From assembly GCA_027717985.1 (NCBI GenBank), contig JALLOO010000002.1:71257-135245 (forward strand): a stretch of DNA of 63,989 bases, read 5' to 3'. The translations under genes and the position numbers were made by a program. Positions within the stretch are counted from its first letter, which is position 1; each line of letters opens with the position of its first letter. Positions 52,643 to 61,574 of the stretch are shown in pieces. Source of the stretch: Patescibacteria group bacterium AH-259-L05 (GTDB taxonomy: Bacteria; Patescibacteriota; Patescibacteriia; UBA2591; UBA6264). The notes under the pieces are model-generated. The model saw nothing but the letters and a program-made list of their open reading frames with translations, did not search any database and was not told the DNA's origin.

Positions 52643-52711
52643 TTAGGTAAACGCGGCGGCTTGAGGAGCCGTGCTCTTCGGAGCGTGTGGGTTCGAGTCC
52701 CACTCTGGGCA
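52628..52711 (+). tRNA. tRNA-Leu (anticodon GAG)
   Basis: Acceptor GCCCAGG/TCTGGGC, anticodon arm GCGGC-TTGAGGA-GCCGT, long variable arm GTGCTCTTCGGAGCGT as expected for Leu; CCA not encoded. The 5' end overlaps the endonuclease stop codon. Confidence 0.92.
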
Positions 52712-52722
52712 CTTTTGTTTCG

Positions 52723-52797
52723 GGGCCCGTAGCTTAGAGGGAAAGCGTTAGTATGGCATACTAAAGATCGTGGGTTCGAGTCCCACCGGGTCCACCA
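52723..52797 (+). tRNA. tRNA-Ala (anticodon GGC)
   Basis: Acceptor GGGCCCG/CGGGTCC, anticodon arm TTAGT-ATGGCAT-ACTAA, CCA encoded. Confidence 0.92.
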
Positions 52798-52813
52798 TTT
52801 TAAGCTAAAATTT

Positions 52814-53071
52814 ATGGAGCGAAAAGAGTTTAGCAATTCATATAGAGTAGAAACGGCGGAATCCTCTGAGAACATACGTAATCCAGAATATCTCGAATCT
52901 CAGCTTTTGAGGCGCACTACTGATCTAAAACTCGAGGAAGAAGATAAAAAGTTTATTAAAGAGGCCATAGTAGTACTGAAAAGTTCTCATGCCAAGCAAA
53001 CGCGAGACGAAGGCGATCCGTATATTGTACATCCGTTGCGCGTTGCACTTGATGCTATTGAGAGATCATAG
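52814..53071 (+). CDS. HD-domain (RelA/SpoT-like hydrolase) protein, N-terminal part before in-frame TAG
   Basis: The frame ends ...YIVHPLRVALDAIERS then TAG at 53069-53071. The same frame continues without interruption as VKDPEDIVITLLHDVIED, so one base change probably split a single gene. HPLRVA is the first His motif of the (p)ppGpp-hydrolase HD fold. If translated alone, this part would be inactive. Confidence 0.7.
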   Translation: MERKEFSNSYRVETAESSENIRNPEYLESQLLRRTTDLKLEEEDKKFIKEAIVVLKSSHAKQTRDEGDPYIVHPLRVALDAIERS

Positions 53072-53104
53072 GTAAAAGATCCAGAGGATATAGTTATCAC
53101 ATTA

Positions 53105-53464
53105 TTGCATGATGTCATTGAGGACTCTGATATATCGTATGAAGATTTACAAGCTCGTTTTGGCAAAAGGGTTGCTGATACGGTGAGAGATTTGAGCAAA
53201 AATAAGGAACTGCCTAGAAAGGAAATGTTTGATGAGTATCACGAGCGTTTAAAGAATTTACCAAAAGATATACTAAAAATTAAATTACTTGATCGTTTGG
53301 ATAATCTTCGGTATCTTCATCTATCTCCAATAAAAGGGAAGAAAGATGCCTATATACGGAATACAGAAAAACACTATTTGCCATTGGCAAAAAAGATTGA
53401 TAAAGAGTCATATGATGAAATGGTTAAAATTATCAATAATTTAAAAGAATCTAATAATTTATAA
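53105..53464 (+). CDS. HD-domain (RelA/SpoT-like hydrolase) protein, C-terminal part after in-frame TAG
   Basis: Continues the frame of the previous entry; coding-like sequence begins at 53072. It contains the HD pair in LLHDVIEDSD and the distal Asp in KLLDRLDNLRYL, as in small alarmone hydrolases. Combined length would be about 216 residues. A restart at TTG 53105 would cut inside the HD motif, so a separate working protein is unlikely. Pseudogene, sequencing error or stop read-through are the options. Confidence 0.7.
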   Translation: MHDVIEDSDISYEDLQARFGKRVADTVRDLSKNKELPRKEMFDEYHERLKNLPKDILKIKLLDRLDNLRYLHLSPIKGKKDAYIRNTEKHYLPLAKKIDKESYDEMVKIINNLKESNNL

Positions 53465-53467
53465 AAT

Positions 53468-53764
53468 ATGGAGAGATCAATAGAAAAAGCAAAAAATATT
53501 CAAGATAAAGAGGCAGTTCTTCAGCAACTAGAAAAGCAAGAGAAAAAAGTGCTAGAAATAGCATGGCAGAGTTTTTTGAAAAGCAAGGAAATGTCTGAGG
53601 AAGAAGGCCGCTCCTTATCACCTGCAGAAAATGAAGAACTTTTTGAAGAATTTTGGAAGCTCTCGAGCACGCAAAAGATTTATAAGGAATTTAAAAGGTT
53701 TAAACAGCCCCTTGATCGTCTTATCAAAAAATTTGCGAAATCTGATCAAGAATCCGAAAGTTAA
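53468..53764 (+). CDS. Hypothetical helical protein
   Basis: 98 residues, Glu/Lys/Leu-rich and probably coiled; no family recognised. Three bases after the HD frame stop, so likely cotranscribed with it. Confidence 0.5.
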   Translation: MERSIEKAKNIQDKEAVLQQLEKQEKKVLEIAWQSFLKSKEMSEEEGRSLSPAENEELFEEFWKLSSTQKIYKEFKRFKQPLDRLIKKFAKSDQESES

Positions 53765-53793
53765 CAAATAGTTTTTTGTAGTACTGCTATTAT

Positions 53794-55476
53794 ATGACAG
53801 AAGTTTTTGTTCAAAAAATTTTACAAGAGTCGCCACAGACATTTGAGGAGCTTCAGAAATTAAAGCGTCAAGTGGCAAAAGAGACGAAGACCACAATGCC
53901 CTCCCAGCGCGATTTACTCTCTAGTTATCGCGCTCTTTTGAAATCAGGCGAAATTAGGCCAAGCCGTACGCTAGAACAGATTTTAGTTTTACGGTCTGTT
54001 AGAACAATTTCTGGCGTAGCACCTATTACGGTTTTAGTAAAGCCATATCCATGTCCCGCAAAGTGTGTGTATTGTCCAACTGAGAAAAATATGCCCAAGA
54101 GCTATTTAGCAAACGAGCCTGCTGCGGCACGGGCATTACGTAACAACTTTGATCCATATCGCCAAGTCATGACCCGTCTTAGGACGTTATATGAAAATGG
54201 GCATCCGGTTGATAAGCTTGAGCTTATTGTTAAAGGAGGGACCTGGGGAAGTTATCCGTGGCCATATGATTTGTGGTTTATCACTCGGTGTTTTGAGGCC
54301 GCAAATGATTTTCCCAATGAGAATAATCATACAGAAAAAGATCCATCACTTTTAAGAGAAGGATATTTAAAAGAATTTTTACAAAAAGCAGAACAGCGCT
54401 TACTACAAACACAAGGAAAAAATGAAAAAGCGCAATGCCGTTTTATAGGTATAACACTCGAGACAAGACCGGACTGGATTGATTTAGAGAAAATACGGCG
54501 CATGCGTTTGCTCGGCACCACCCGACTTGAGATTGGGTTTCAGCACAGCGATGACAAAATCCAGAAGTTAACCTTGCGCGAGCATACATTACAAGATACC
54601 AAAGTTGCAGCGAAGCTGCTTAGAGATGCCGGGTTTAAAGTTGATTTTCACACCATGCCGCATCTTCCTGGATCTACGCCGAAAAAAGATTTTAAAATGT
54701 ATAAAACACTTTTTAAGGATTCAGGGTTGCGCCCTGATATGATTAAAATTTATCCCTGCGTGGTAATTAAGTCTGCAGAGCTGTATCAATGGTGGAAGCA
54801 GGGCAAATATATGCCGTATAAAGATAAGGATTTGGTCGAAATGTTGATCAAAGTAAAATCAGAAGTTATTCCGCCCTATGTGCGTATTTCTCGTTTAATA
54901 CGAGATTTTTCCTCAAATGATATTGTTGCAGGAAATAAAGTAACTAATCTTCGAGAGGTAATCCAGGGAAAAATGCGAAAAAGGGGCTTGCAATGCGAAT
55001 GTCTTCGTTGTCGCGAGATTGGGCATAGCGTGAAACAATCAAATAAAGATGTACAAACAGCACTGCGTAGCAAACCGCAGCTTTTTGAGTATAAATATAG
55101 CGCATCAGGCGGAAAAGAATTTTTTGTAAGCTTTGAAAGCAAAGATAAAAGTGTTGTATTTGCATTTTTACGCATGCGTTTTCCTTCAAAAGATAATAAA
55201 GAGATTATAACGTTATTCCCTGAATTACAAGGGGCTGCATTTATACGCGAGCTCCACACCTATGGGCATTTAGTATCATTAGGAAAAATTGGAGATATTT
55301 CAAGTGCGCAAGCACAGCATCAAGGATTAGGGAAAAAGCTTATGGCTCGTGCTGAAAAAATAGCAAAAAATGCAGGATATACGAAAATGGCAGTGATTTC
55401 TGGTATTGGGGTACGCGAATATTATCAGAAATTGGGCTATAAAAAACAAGGAACCTATATGGTAAAGTCTTTGTAA
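53794..55476 (+). CDS. Elp3-type tRNA uridine-34 acetyltransferase (radical SAM + GNAT)
   Basis: 560 residues. Radical-SAM cysteines in CPAKCVYCP (about 88-96), then GGTWGSYPWPYDLWFI, TLETRPDW, FQHSDD and FHTMPHLPGSTP. The C-terminal GNAT domain has AFIRELHTYGHLVSLG and QHQGLGKKLM. Elp3 builds the cm5 side chain on U34 of tRNA. As in other bacteria with it, no other Elongator subunit is seen. Confidence 0.92.
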   Translation: MTEVFVQKILQESPQTFEELQKLKRQVAKETKTTMPSQRDLLSSYRALLKSGEIRPSRTLEQILVLRSVRTISGVAPITVLVKPYPCPAKCVYCPTEKNMPKSYLANEPAAARALRNNFDPYRQVMTRLRTLYENGHPVDKLELIVKGGTWGSYPWPYDLWFITRCFEAANDFPNENNHTEKDPSLLREGYLKEFLQKAEQRLLQTQGKNEKAQCRFIGITLETRPDWIDLEKIRRMRLLGTTRLEIGFQHSDDKIQKLTLREHTLQDTKVAAKLLRDAGFKVDFHTMPHLPGSTPKKDFKMYKTLFKDSGLRPDMIKIYPCVVIKSAELYQWWKQGKYMPYKDKDLVEMLIKVKSEVIPPYVRISRLIRDFSSNDIVAGNKVTNLREVIQGKMRKRGLQCECLRCREIGHSVKQSNKDVQTALRSKPQLFEYKYSASGGKEFFVSFESKDKSVVFAFLRMRFPSKDNKEIITLFPELQGAAFIRELHTYGHLVSLGKIGDISSAQAQHQGLGKKLMARAEKIAKNAGYTKMAVISGIGVREYYQKLGYKKQGTYMVKSL

Positions 55477-55490
55477 AAAAGCATTCGCTC

Positions 55491-55520
55491 TTGACATTTT
55501 GTAAAAAAATATGCTAAACT
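55491..55520 (+). promoter_or_regulatory. Promoter for the E1 fusion gene
   Basis: TTGACA, 18-base spacer, TAAACT. Leader with GTAGTTCATTAAC and AAAGGAGG. Confidence 0.6.
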
Positions 55521-55568
55521 GAGAATATATAATTGTAGTTCATTAACATTAAAGGAGGATAACGGAAA

Positions 55569-57587
55569 ATGTCACATTTTCACGGTTTCACAAAAGAAGA
55601 ACTCCTCACTATTTACCGGAACATGGTACTCACCCGTAAACTTGACGAAAAGATGCTTATATTGCTACGGCAAGGGAAGGGATTTTTCCATATTGGGGCG
55701 GGGGGCCATGAAGCGGCTCAATTGGCTGCAGCTCGTGTTATGCGCCCAGGAGAGGACTGGTTTTATCCCTACTACCGTGATTTGCCCTTCTGTCTTGGGA
55801 TTGGCATGACCGCCCGTGAGGTGCTGTTGTGCTTTCTTTCCCGGGATGAGGATCCCAATTCGGGTGGCCGCCAGATGCCCACCCATTACAGTCACAAGAA
55901 GCTTCGGGTTGTGTCGCAATCCAGTCCTACCGGGACCCAATTCCTTCAGGCTGTGGGATGCGGGATGGCTGTGGCGAAAGAAGGGAAAAAGGAAGTGGTA
56001 TACGTTTCCGCCGGCGAGGGTACAACCAGCCAAGGGGACTTCCACGAAGCCCTGAACTGGTCCAGCAAAGATAAACTTCCTATCATATTCCACATTGAGG
56101 ACAATAAGTACGCTATTTCGGTCCATATCAGTGAGCAAACGTCTGGCGCATCTGTATATCATATGGTGGCAGGATATAAGAATCTTGCTCGGTTCCAGGT
56201 GGATGGTACCGACTTTTTTGAGTCTTATTTAACGTTTCAGAAAGCGGTGGATCGGGCACGTAAGGGAAAGGGGCCCAGCGTCATTGTGTCAGACGTAGTC
56301 CGCCTTTTTCCCCATTCTTCCTCCGATGATCATCGAAAGTACAGGAAAGAAGAAGAGATTGAGGCGGACCAGAAGCGAGATCCGATTAAGTGTTTTTCAG
56401 ACTATTGTGTCGAAGGTGACGTGATTTCACATGAGGAGTTTCAAGATATTGATAAGGAAGTTGAAGAACAGGTTAGGGCGGATGCCGACTGGGCTGAATC
56501 GCGACCACTTCCAGATCCGGAATCAGCCACAAGATTTGTCTATAGCCAGGACAGCTGCCCCTTGCTTTCGGCGGAACCTGAACCAAACTATATATCCGAT
56601 AAAATCGTGATGGTGGATGCCATTAATCATGCCCTTCGAGAGGAAATGTCAAGGAATGATAAGATGGTAGTATATGGACAGGATGTGGCGGATATGAAAG
56701 GTGGTGTATTTACGGCCACAAAAGGGTTAACGATCGAATTCGGACATGATAGGGTTTTTAATTCACCTTTGGCAGAATCATCCATTATCGGAACCGCGGC
56801 AGGGATGGCAGTGGCAGAATGGAAACCGGTTGTGGAAATCCAGTTCGGTGATTATATTTGGACGGCCATGATGCAGATTCGCAATGAAGTAGCCCCGATG
56901 CGATATCGGTCAAGAAATGACTGGTCCTGCCCCATCGTGATTCGAGTCCCGGTGGGAGGATATATTCATGGAGGACTATGTCATAGCCAATCTATTGACG
57001 GATATTTTCTGCACCTACCCGGAATCCGCATTGCCTACCCCTCCAATGCAGAGGATGCCAAAGGTCTTCTTAAGACCGCCTGTCGAATAGATGATCCCGT
57101 CATGTTTATGGAGCATAAGGCACTATACCGATTAGCCCAGGCAGCGACACCGGAGCCGGATGAGAACTACCTTCTCCCTTTTGGCAAAGCAAAAATCATT
57201 CAGGAAGGTTCCGACCTTTCGATCATTACGTATGGCATGATGGTATATAAGTCTCTTGAAGCATCAAAGAAACTCCACGAATCTACTGGCGCATCCATAG
57301 AAATCATTGATCTGCGCACATTAAACCCTATGGATCTTGATACCATAGAACGTTCGCTCAAAAAGACGAATAAAGTTCTCGTTGTCTATGAGGATAATAT
57401 TACCAACGGTCCTGGCGCGGAGATTTCTGCCATTATTGGAGAGCGGTTTTTTGAGTTTTTGGATGGACCGGTGATACGGGTTGCTGCAAAAGATAGTCCT
57501 GTTCCCTTCAGTTCTGTACTGGAGGATCGGGTTCTGCCGCAAACAGAGGACATTGTCACATCCGCTAGACAGTTACTGGAATACTAA
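55569..57587 (+). CDS. 2-oxoacid dehydrogenase E1, fused alpha and beta subunits
   Basis: 672 residues. Residues 1-310 are E1-alpha, with the thiamine-PP motif GEGTTSQGDFHEALNW and a later KYAIS segment; residues 350-672 are E1-beta (MVVYGQDVADMKGGVF, FNSPLAESSIIG, the YPSNAEDAKGLL region). The family decarboxylates pyruvate or branched-chain 2-oxoacids for transfer to lipoyl E2. No E2 or E3 gene is in the window. The DNA is visibly richer in G+C (33 of 60 bases at 55801-55860, against 16 of 60 at 55141-55200), pointing to transfer. Strong AAAGGAGG site. Confidence 0.88.
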   Translation: MSHFHGFTKEELLTIYRNMVLTRKLDEKMLILLRQGKGFFHIGAGGHEAAQLAAARVMRPGEDWFYPYYRDLPFCLGIGMTAREVLLCFLSRDEDPNSGGRQMPTHYSHKKLRVVSQSSPTGTQFLQAVGCGMAVAKEGKKEVVYVSAGEGTTSQGDFHEALNWSSKDKLPIIFHIEDNKYAISVHISEQTSGASVYHMVAGYKNLARFQVDGTDFFESYLTFQKAVDRARKGKGPSVIVSDVVRLFPHSSSDDHRKYRKEEEIEADQKRDPIKCFSDYCVEGDVISHEEFQDIDKEVEEQVRADADWAESRPLPDPESATRFVYSQDSCPLLSAEPEPNYISDKIVMVDAINHALREEMSRNDKMVVYGQDVADMKGGVFTATKGLTIEFGHDRVFNSPLAESSIIGTAAGMAVAEWKPVVEIQFGDYIWTAMMQIRNEVAPMRYRSRNDWSCPIVIRVPVGGYIHGGLCHSQSIDGYFLHLPGIRIAYPSNAEDAKGLLKTACRIDDPVMFMEHKALYRLAQAATPEPDENYLLPFGKAKIIQEGSDLSIITYGMMVYKSLEASKKLHESTGASIEIIDLRTLNPMDLDTIERSLKKTNKVLVVYEDNITNGPGAEISAIIGERFFEFLDGPVIRVAAKDSPVPFSSVLEDRVLPQTEDIVTSARQLLEY

Positions 57588-57598
57588 ATTCAGAGATA

Positions 57599-57633
57599 AA
57601 AAAATTCCCGCTGCAATGAGTCGGGAATTTTTA
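57599..57633. terminator. Bidirectional terminator
   Basis: AAATTCCCG / CGGGAATTT flanked by A-run and T-run, between the convergent E1 and ferredoxin oxidoreductase genes. Confidence 0.8.
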
Positions 57634-57634
57634 A

Positions 57635-58495
57635 TTACATAAATTGTTCTAAAAGATCGTTATAATCGATTCCTTCGAGCTCGAGATCCACCAAAGGTTT
57701 ATCAGGTTCTGTTATTGGTTTTTCTACTTGATAAAATATGCCGAGTGCGAATTCATCTTTTTTTTCAGCGTGTGTGTAGGCCTGTATTTTATCTTTTGTA
57801 TCATAGTCTGGGTATTTATCTTTAAGATAAAATACTTTTTCTTTAAACCAGTCATGGGTGTTGATTTTGTTAAACGTGGGGCAGGGCGAAAAATCATTAA
57901 TAAAGGCAAATCCACAGTGAGTAATTGCTGCTTTAATGATTTCTACTGATTGGTTCACATGGCCGGCAAAGGTCCGGGCAATAAATGTTGCTCCTGCGGC
58001 AAGCGCTGCAACTATGGGATTTACTGGTTCATCAGTTACGCCTTTCGGATGACTTAGCGTTTTTGTTCCTTGAGGGGTGGTTGGTGAGGTTTGTCCGGTG
58101 GTAAGACTATATCTTTGATTATCAAGAATAAGATAGGTTATATCAATGTTAGTTCGCGGCGTGAGCATAAAATGCTCCATACCAATTGAGACCCCGTCTC
58201 CATCACCGCCGACACCAAGTACACATAAGTCTTTATTTGCCATTTTAATGCCATGTGCGAGTGGAAGAATACGACCATGGTCAGCTTTGATTACATTACA
58301 ATTGATATATCCTCCGATTTGACCTGAACATCCAATACCCGTGACACAAACCACTTGATGAGGCGGAATTGTTAGTTCTACCAGTGCTTTTTGAAGTGCT
58401 TTGAGGACACCAAAGTCTCCACATCCAGGACACCAATCTTTCCGTGCAATATCTTTTTGATATAACTGATTAAGGCTTTTTTCTTGGTCAGTCAT
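57635..58495 (-). CDS. 2-oxoacid:ferredoxin oxidoreductase beta subunit
   Basis: 286 residues. DWCPGCGDFGVL (cluster cysteines), TGIGCSGQIGGY, and the thiamine-PP motif GGDGDGVSIG ... LDNQRYSLTTGQTSPTT are typical of KorB/PorB-type beta subunits. With the alpha subunit it oxidises a 2-oxoacid to acyl-CoA and reduces ferredoxin. Overlaps the alpha gene by 8 bases. Confidence 0.9.
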   Translation of the reverse strand: MTDQEKSLNQLYQKDIARKDWCPGCGDFGVLKALQKALVELTIPPHQVVCVTGIGCSGQIGGYINCNVIKADHGRILPLAHGIKMANKDLCVLGVGGDGDGVSIGMEHFMLTPRTNIDITYLILDNQRYSLTTGQTSPTTPQGTKTLSHPKGVTDEPVNPIVAALAAGATFIARTFAGHVNQSVEIIKAAITHCGFAFINDFSPCPTFNKINTHDWFKEKVFYLKDKYPDYDTKDKIQAYTHAEKKDEFALGIFYQVEKPITEPDKPLVDLELEGIDYNDLLEQFM

Positions 58496-60365
58496 TGCTT
58501 ATCCCTCCTCTCTGTACAAAGTTTTGCAGTTTTTCAAGAATTTCACGTGGCTCAAACGGTTTGCCTGAATATTTGTTGATTCGAATTACATCTTTATAGA
58601 GAATTTGTTCAAGAATGTTTGCAAATTGGCCTGTGTAGTTTTGCTCTATAACTGCTACGGGAGTGTTTTCAGGAAAGTATTTTTTGATTCGTTCTTTGTC
58701 AAGCGGCCAGAGGTGGGTAAAGTGAACAAGTGCAGCATTGATGCCATATTTCTCAAGACGATCGAGAACATCACAGAGTATGGCTTTTGTTGATCCCCAG
58801 CCAACCAAAATGATTGATGCGGTTTTTATATCCCCGTATACATGAGGATCTTTGAAGTGTTTCCGTAGATACGTATCCATTTTACGCATACGTTTCTCGT
58901 GCATTTTGTTTCTTCCTTCAGGAGTTGCATCAATTTCTCCGCTTTCAGTATGTTCAGCACCAATCTTTTTGATTACTGTACCTTCGTGTTTTCCAAGTAC
59001 AATCCAACTGGAAACACCAGTCGGCGTTATTTGATGTGGCTGAAATTTACTTTTCCTTTTTGCTAAATTTTCAGCGTTGAGTAGTTTTCCTCGATCTATT
59101 TTTATCTTTGACAGATCTGGTTTTGGAATTCGTTTTTTTCCTTCGGCAATGGTTTGGTCGAGGAGTACAATAACCAGTCCTTGGTATATCTCGGCAAGAT
59201 TAAATGCTTCAGCTGCCATAAATAAGCATTCTTCATGATCTGATGGTGCAAGAATAATTTTTGGGATGTCGCCATGACTTCCCGCTTTAACCAAATCAAA
59301 ATCAGCTTGTTCTGGTTTGGTAGGCATACCAGTATCGGGCCCGGCACGTTGGGCATCAAGAATAACAGTAGGAATTTCCATCATTGCCGCATGTCCAATT
59401 CCTTCTATCATTAAGGAGAGTCCTGGTCCTGAGGTTGGGGTGTAGGCGCGCATGCCAGCAACGGCAAATCCAATAACTGTATGAATGGCTGCAATTTCAC
59501 TCGATGCTTGAATAACCATACCGCCATATTTTTCTATATACTGGCTCATAAAGTCCAGATGCGGTGATGCAGGACTGATGGGGTAGCCAACCAGTGCGCG
59601 ACAGCCAGCAGCAAGTGCACCAATACAAAATGCTTCATTTCCCGTAACACTGATTGTTTGTTCTCGTTCCTCTGGTGGTGGTGGTACTATTTTATATTCA
59701 GGTGCATGAGTTTCTTGTGCTATCAATTCTCCCATAGCTTTAAATCCAGATTGAGCTGCAGTAATGTTTTTATCAACAATGTCTTGCCCTTTTGATATAA
59801 ATCTTTTTTCAAGAATGGTGTATAAGAGTTGAAGTCCTTCATTACAATTAATAAGACCCAAGAATGCTCCTACCATATAGATATTTTTTGCTCGTTCAAG
59901 ACCTATTTCTTTGCACTGTGCTGCTGCGGGGAGTGGATACACATGAATGTTTCTTTTCTTGAAGTTTTTTATCAATTTTTCAATGGGAACAATGTTTTTT
60001 GAGCTGTCGTATATAATACATCCGCCATTAACGATTTTATCTTGGAATTTTATAATAGAAGCTCGGTTCGGCTTTATATCCCATGCCGGATTTTTTCGAT
60101 GCGCTGGATTTGGTTTATATGAGCTTGGTTCAAGAGAGATACAAACATCAATATCTTCATCGCCAGGAGACAGCCATTGCTCGCGAGAAATAGGAAAGCT
60201 GGTATGAATAGTGTCAGGTGACATGATAACAGAGAGAAGGGTGCGGTATGTTTGATGTGCCATAAGATTGAGTCGATTTAACAGTGTGCCAAGTGTTTCT
60301 CCAACGGTTCGTGTTGCGCCGTCACCAGATTGACCAGCAACGACCAGTTTCATGCGTTTTTTCAT
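58488..60365 (-). CDS. 2-oxoacid:ferredoxin oxidoreductase alpha subunit (gamma-alpha fusion)
   Basis: 625 residues. The N-terminal gamma domain (LVVAGQSGDGATRTVGETL, about 1-190) is followed by the alpha domain (SVTGNEAFCIGALAAGCRAL, FAVAGMRAYTPTSGPGLSLM, AQRAGPDTGMPTKPEQ). This layout matches KorA. The likely electron partner, a flavin reductase, is divergently transcribed next to it. Promoter TTGACA-N17-TATCGT upstream; weak GGAG site. Confidence 0.9.
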   Translation of the reverse strand: MKKRMKLVVAGQSGDGATRTVGETLGTLLNRLNLMAHQTYRTLLSVIMSPDTIHTSFPISREQWLSPGDEDIDVCISLEPSSYKPNPAHRKNPAWDIKPNRASIIKFQDKIVNGGCIIYDSSKNIVPIEKLIKNFKKRNIHVYPLPAAAQCKEIGLERAKNIYMVGAFLGLINCNEGLQLLYTILEKRFISKGQDIVDKNITAAQSGFKAMGELIAQETHAPEYKIVPPPPEEREQTISVTGNEAFCIGALAAGCRALVGYPISPASPHLDFMSQYIEKYGGMVIQASSEIAAIHTVIGFAVAGMRAYTPTSGPGLSLMIEGIGHAAMMEIPTVILDAQRAGPDTGMPTKPEQADFDLVKAGSHGDIPKIILAPSDHEECLFMAAEAFNLAEIYQGLVIVLLDQTIAEGKKRIPKPDLSKIKIDRGKLLNAENLAKRKSKFQPHQITPTGVSSWIVLGKHEGTVIKKIGAEHTESGEIDATPEGRNKMHEKRMRKMDTYLRKHFKDPHVYGDIKTASIILVGWGSTKAILCDVLDRLEKYGINAALVHFTHLWPLDKERIKKYFPENTPVAVIEQNYTGQFANILEQILYKDVIRINKYSGKPFEPREILEKLQNFVQRGGISND

Positions 60366-60407
60366 GATTAGTCTCCATTATATGTATATTGAAATGATCT
60401 ATATATA

Positions 60408-60436
60408 ACGATAATTTATTTTTTTTAGTCTGTCAA
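60408..60436 (-). promoter_or_regulatory. Promoter of the ferredoxin oxidoreductase operon
   Basis: Minus strand TTGACA, 17-base spacer, TATCGT. Confidence 0.5.
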
Positions 60437-60449
60437 GGGGACGTGAATC

Positions 60450-60478
60450 TTGACGGAGCACTGCAATGCTGGTATAGT
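60450..60478 (+). promoter_or_regulatory. Promoter of the flavin reductase gene, probably leaderless
   Basis: TTGACG, 17-base spacer, TATAGT; the ATG at 60491 is only 12 bases after the -10 box and has no Shine-Dalgarno site. Confidence 0.7.
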
Positions 60479-60490
60479 GAAGAGAGATGT

Positions 60491-61390
60491 ATGCTAGAGA
60501 TTTTCCCATATAAACTTGATACCAAGGTTCAGCTCTCTCCTGACAAATTAGGTTTAAATTTTATTCCTGAGAAGGGGAGCGTATTCAACTTTAAACCAGG
60601 TCAGTGGGTTTTTTTATATCTTTACAATACCAGCGGCTCTTTATGGGGTAAGCGGGCATTTTCAGTTTGTTCTGCGCCAACAAATAAAGTGTATATTCAG
60701 CTCGGTATTAAAGTTTCGGGTACATTTACCCGAAGAATGGCAAAAATGAAAACAGGCGAACGTGTGGGAATTTCAGGACCATATGGTTTTTTTACATTTG
60801 AGGAAAAAAAAATGAGAAATACAGTATTTCTCACAGGAGGAATCGGTATTACACCGTTTATGAGCATGATTCGCTATGCAAAAGATAAGAAATTAAAAAA
60901 TAAGCTTACGTTCATCTATAGCAACAGAGATAAAAATGACATTGCTTTTTATAAAGAATTAGAATTACTTTCACAGCAAAATAAAGATTGTAGAGTTATT
61001 TTTACGTTAACGGGTAAGATTCCAGCTTCCCCTCTGTCATCCCGCTCCCCTTTGTCATCCCGCTCCCCTTTGTCATCCCGCTCCCCTTTGTCATCCCGCT
61101 CCCCTCTGTCATCCCGCTCCCCTTTGTCATCCCGCTCCCCTCTGTCATCCCGCTCCCCTCTGTCATCCCGCGCTTCGCGCGGGAAGACAAAAAAAGAAGT
61201 GTCATCCCGTCCTTTATGGGAGGGAGAAAAAGGACGAATAAATGGAACAATGCTGAGAAAATATTGCTTTCCGTATAAGGGAAAATATTTTTTTCTCTGC
61301 GGTCCATTGCCCTTTATGGAGCGTATGGTACAATATCTTAAAAACAGCGGCGTTTCTCAAGAGCATATCAAAATAGAACGGTTTGGATAA
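60491..61390 (+). CDS. Ferredoxin-NADP reductase-type flavin oxidoreductase with repeat insertion
   Basis: About 299 residues. The FAD domain has KRAFSVCSAP; the NAD(P) domain has FLTGGIGITPFMSMI and the end FFLCGPLPFMERMV. Between LTGK and NGTMLRKY lies an insertion of about 70 residues: eight SPLSSR units followed by ASRGKTKKEVSSR, coded by 18-base repeats (61028-61224). It probably forms a disordered loop. The enzyme may move electrons between ferredoxin made by the divergent KorAB and NAD(P)H. The stop is one base before tRNA-Val. Confidence 0.85.
   Translation: MLEIFPYKLDTKVQLSPDKLGLNFIPEKGSVFNFKPGQWVFLYLYNTSGSLWGKRAFSVCSAPTNKVYIQLGIKVSGTFTRRMAKMKTGERVGISGPYGFFTFEEKKMRNTVFLTGGIGITPFMSMIRYAKDKKLKNKLTFIYSNRDKNDIAFYKELELLSQQNKDCRVIFTLTGKIPASPLSSRSPLSSRSPLSSRSPLSSRSPLSSRSPLSSRSPLSSRSPLSSRASRGKTKKEVSSRPLWEGEKGRINGTMLRKYCFPYKGKYFFLCGPLPFMERMVQYLKNSGVSQEHIKIERFG
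61028..61224. repeat. In-frame array of 18-base TTTGTCATCCCGCTCCCC units
   Basis: Eight units of 18 bases read SPLSSR, then a palindrome CCCGCGC-ttcg-GCGCGGG and a further GTCATCCCG. The frame is kept throughout. Confidence 0.88.
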
Positions 61391-61391
61391 A

Positions 61392-61466
61392 GGGCGAGTA
61401 GCTCAATGGTAGAGTACTGCGCTTACATCGCAGGGGTTACAGGTTCAAATCCTGTCTCGCCCACCA
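61392..61466 (+). tRNA. tRNA-Val (anticodon TAC)
   Basis: Acceptor GGGCGAG/CTCGCCC, anticodon arm CTGCG-CTTACAT-CGCAG, CCA encoded. Begins one base after the flavin reductase stop codon. Confidence 0.93.
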
Positions 61467-61476
61467 TTTTTAGATA

Positions 61477-61510
61477 AAACAAAAACTCGTTATAATACGA
61501 GTTTTTGTTT
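61477..61510 (+). terminator. Terminator after tRNA-Val
   Basis: AAACAAAAACTCGT-tataat-ACGAGTTTTTGTTT. Confidence 0.8.
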
Positions 61511-61574
61511 TCCAATAATGTGGTATATTGAAAATAAGTTCGAATTATTTTAAGAATACTCAACCATTTTAAAA

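Noticed and set aside
53069-53071. Recoding of TAG as a sense codon
   Set aside because: TAG ends many clear genes here (for example 894-896 and 15758-15760), so general recoding is excluded.
55665-56162. Minus-strand 165-residue frame inside the E1 gene
   Set aside because: Shadow frame caused by high G+C; the plus strand holds the clear E1 motifs.
61028-61224. CRISPR-like array inside the reductase
   Set aside because: 18-base tandem units without spacers, translated in frame.
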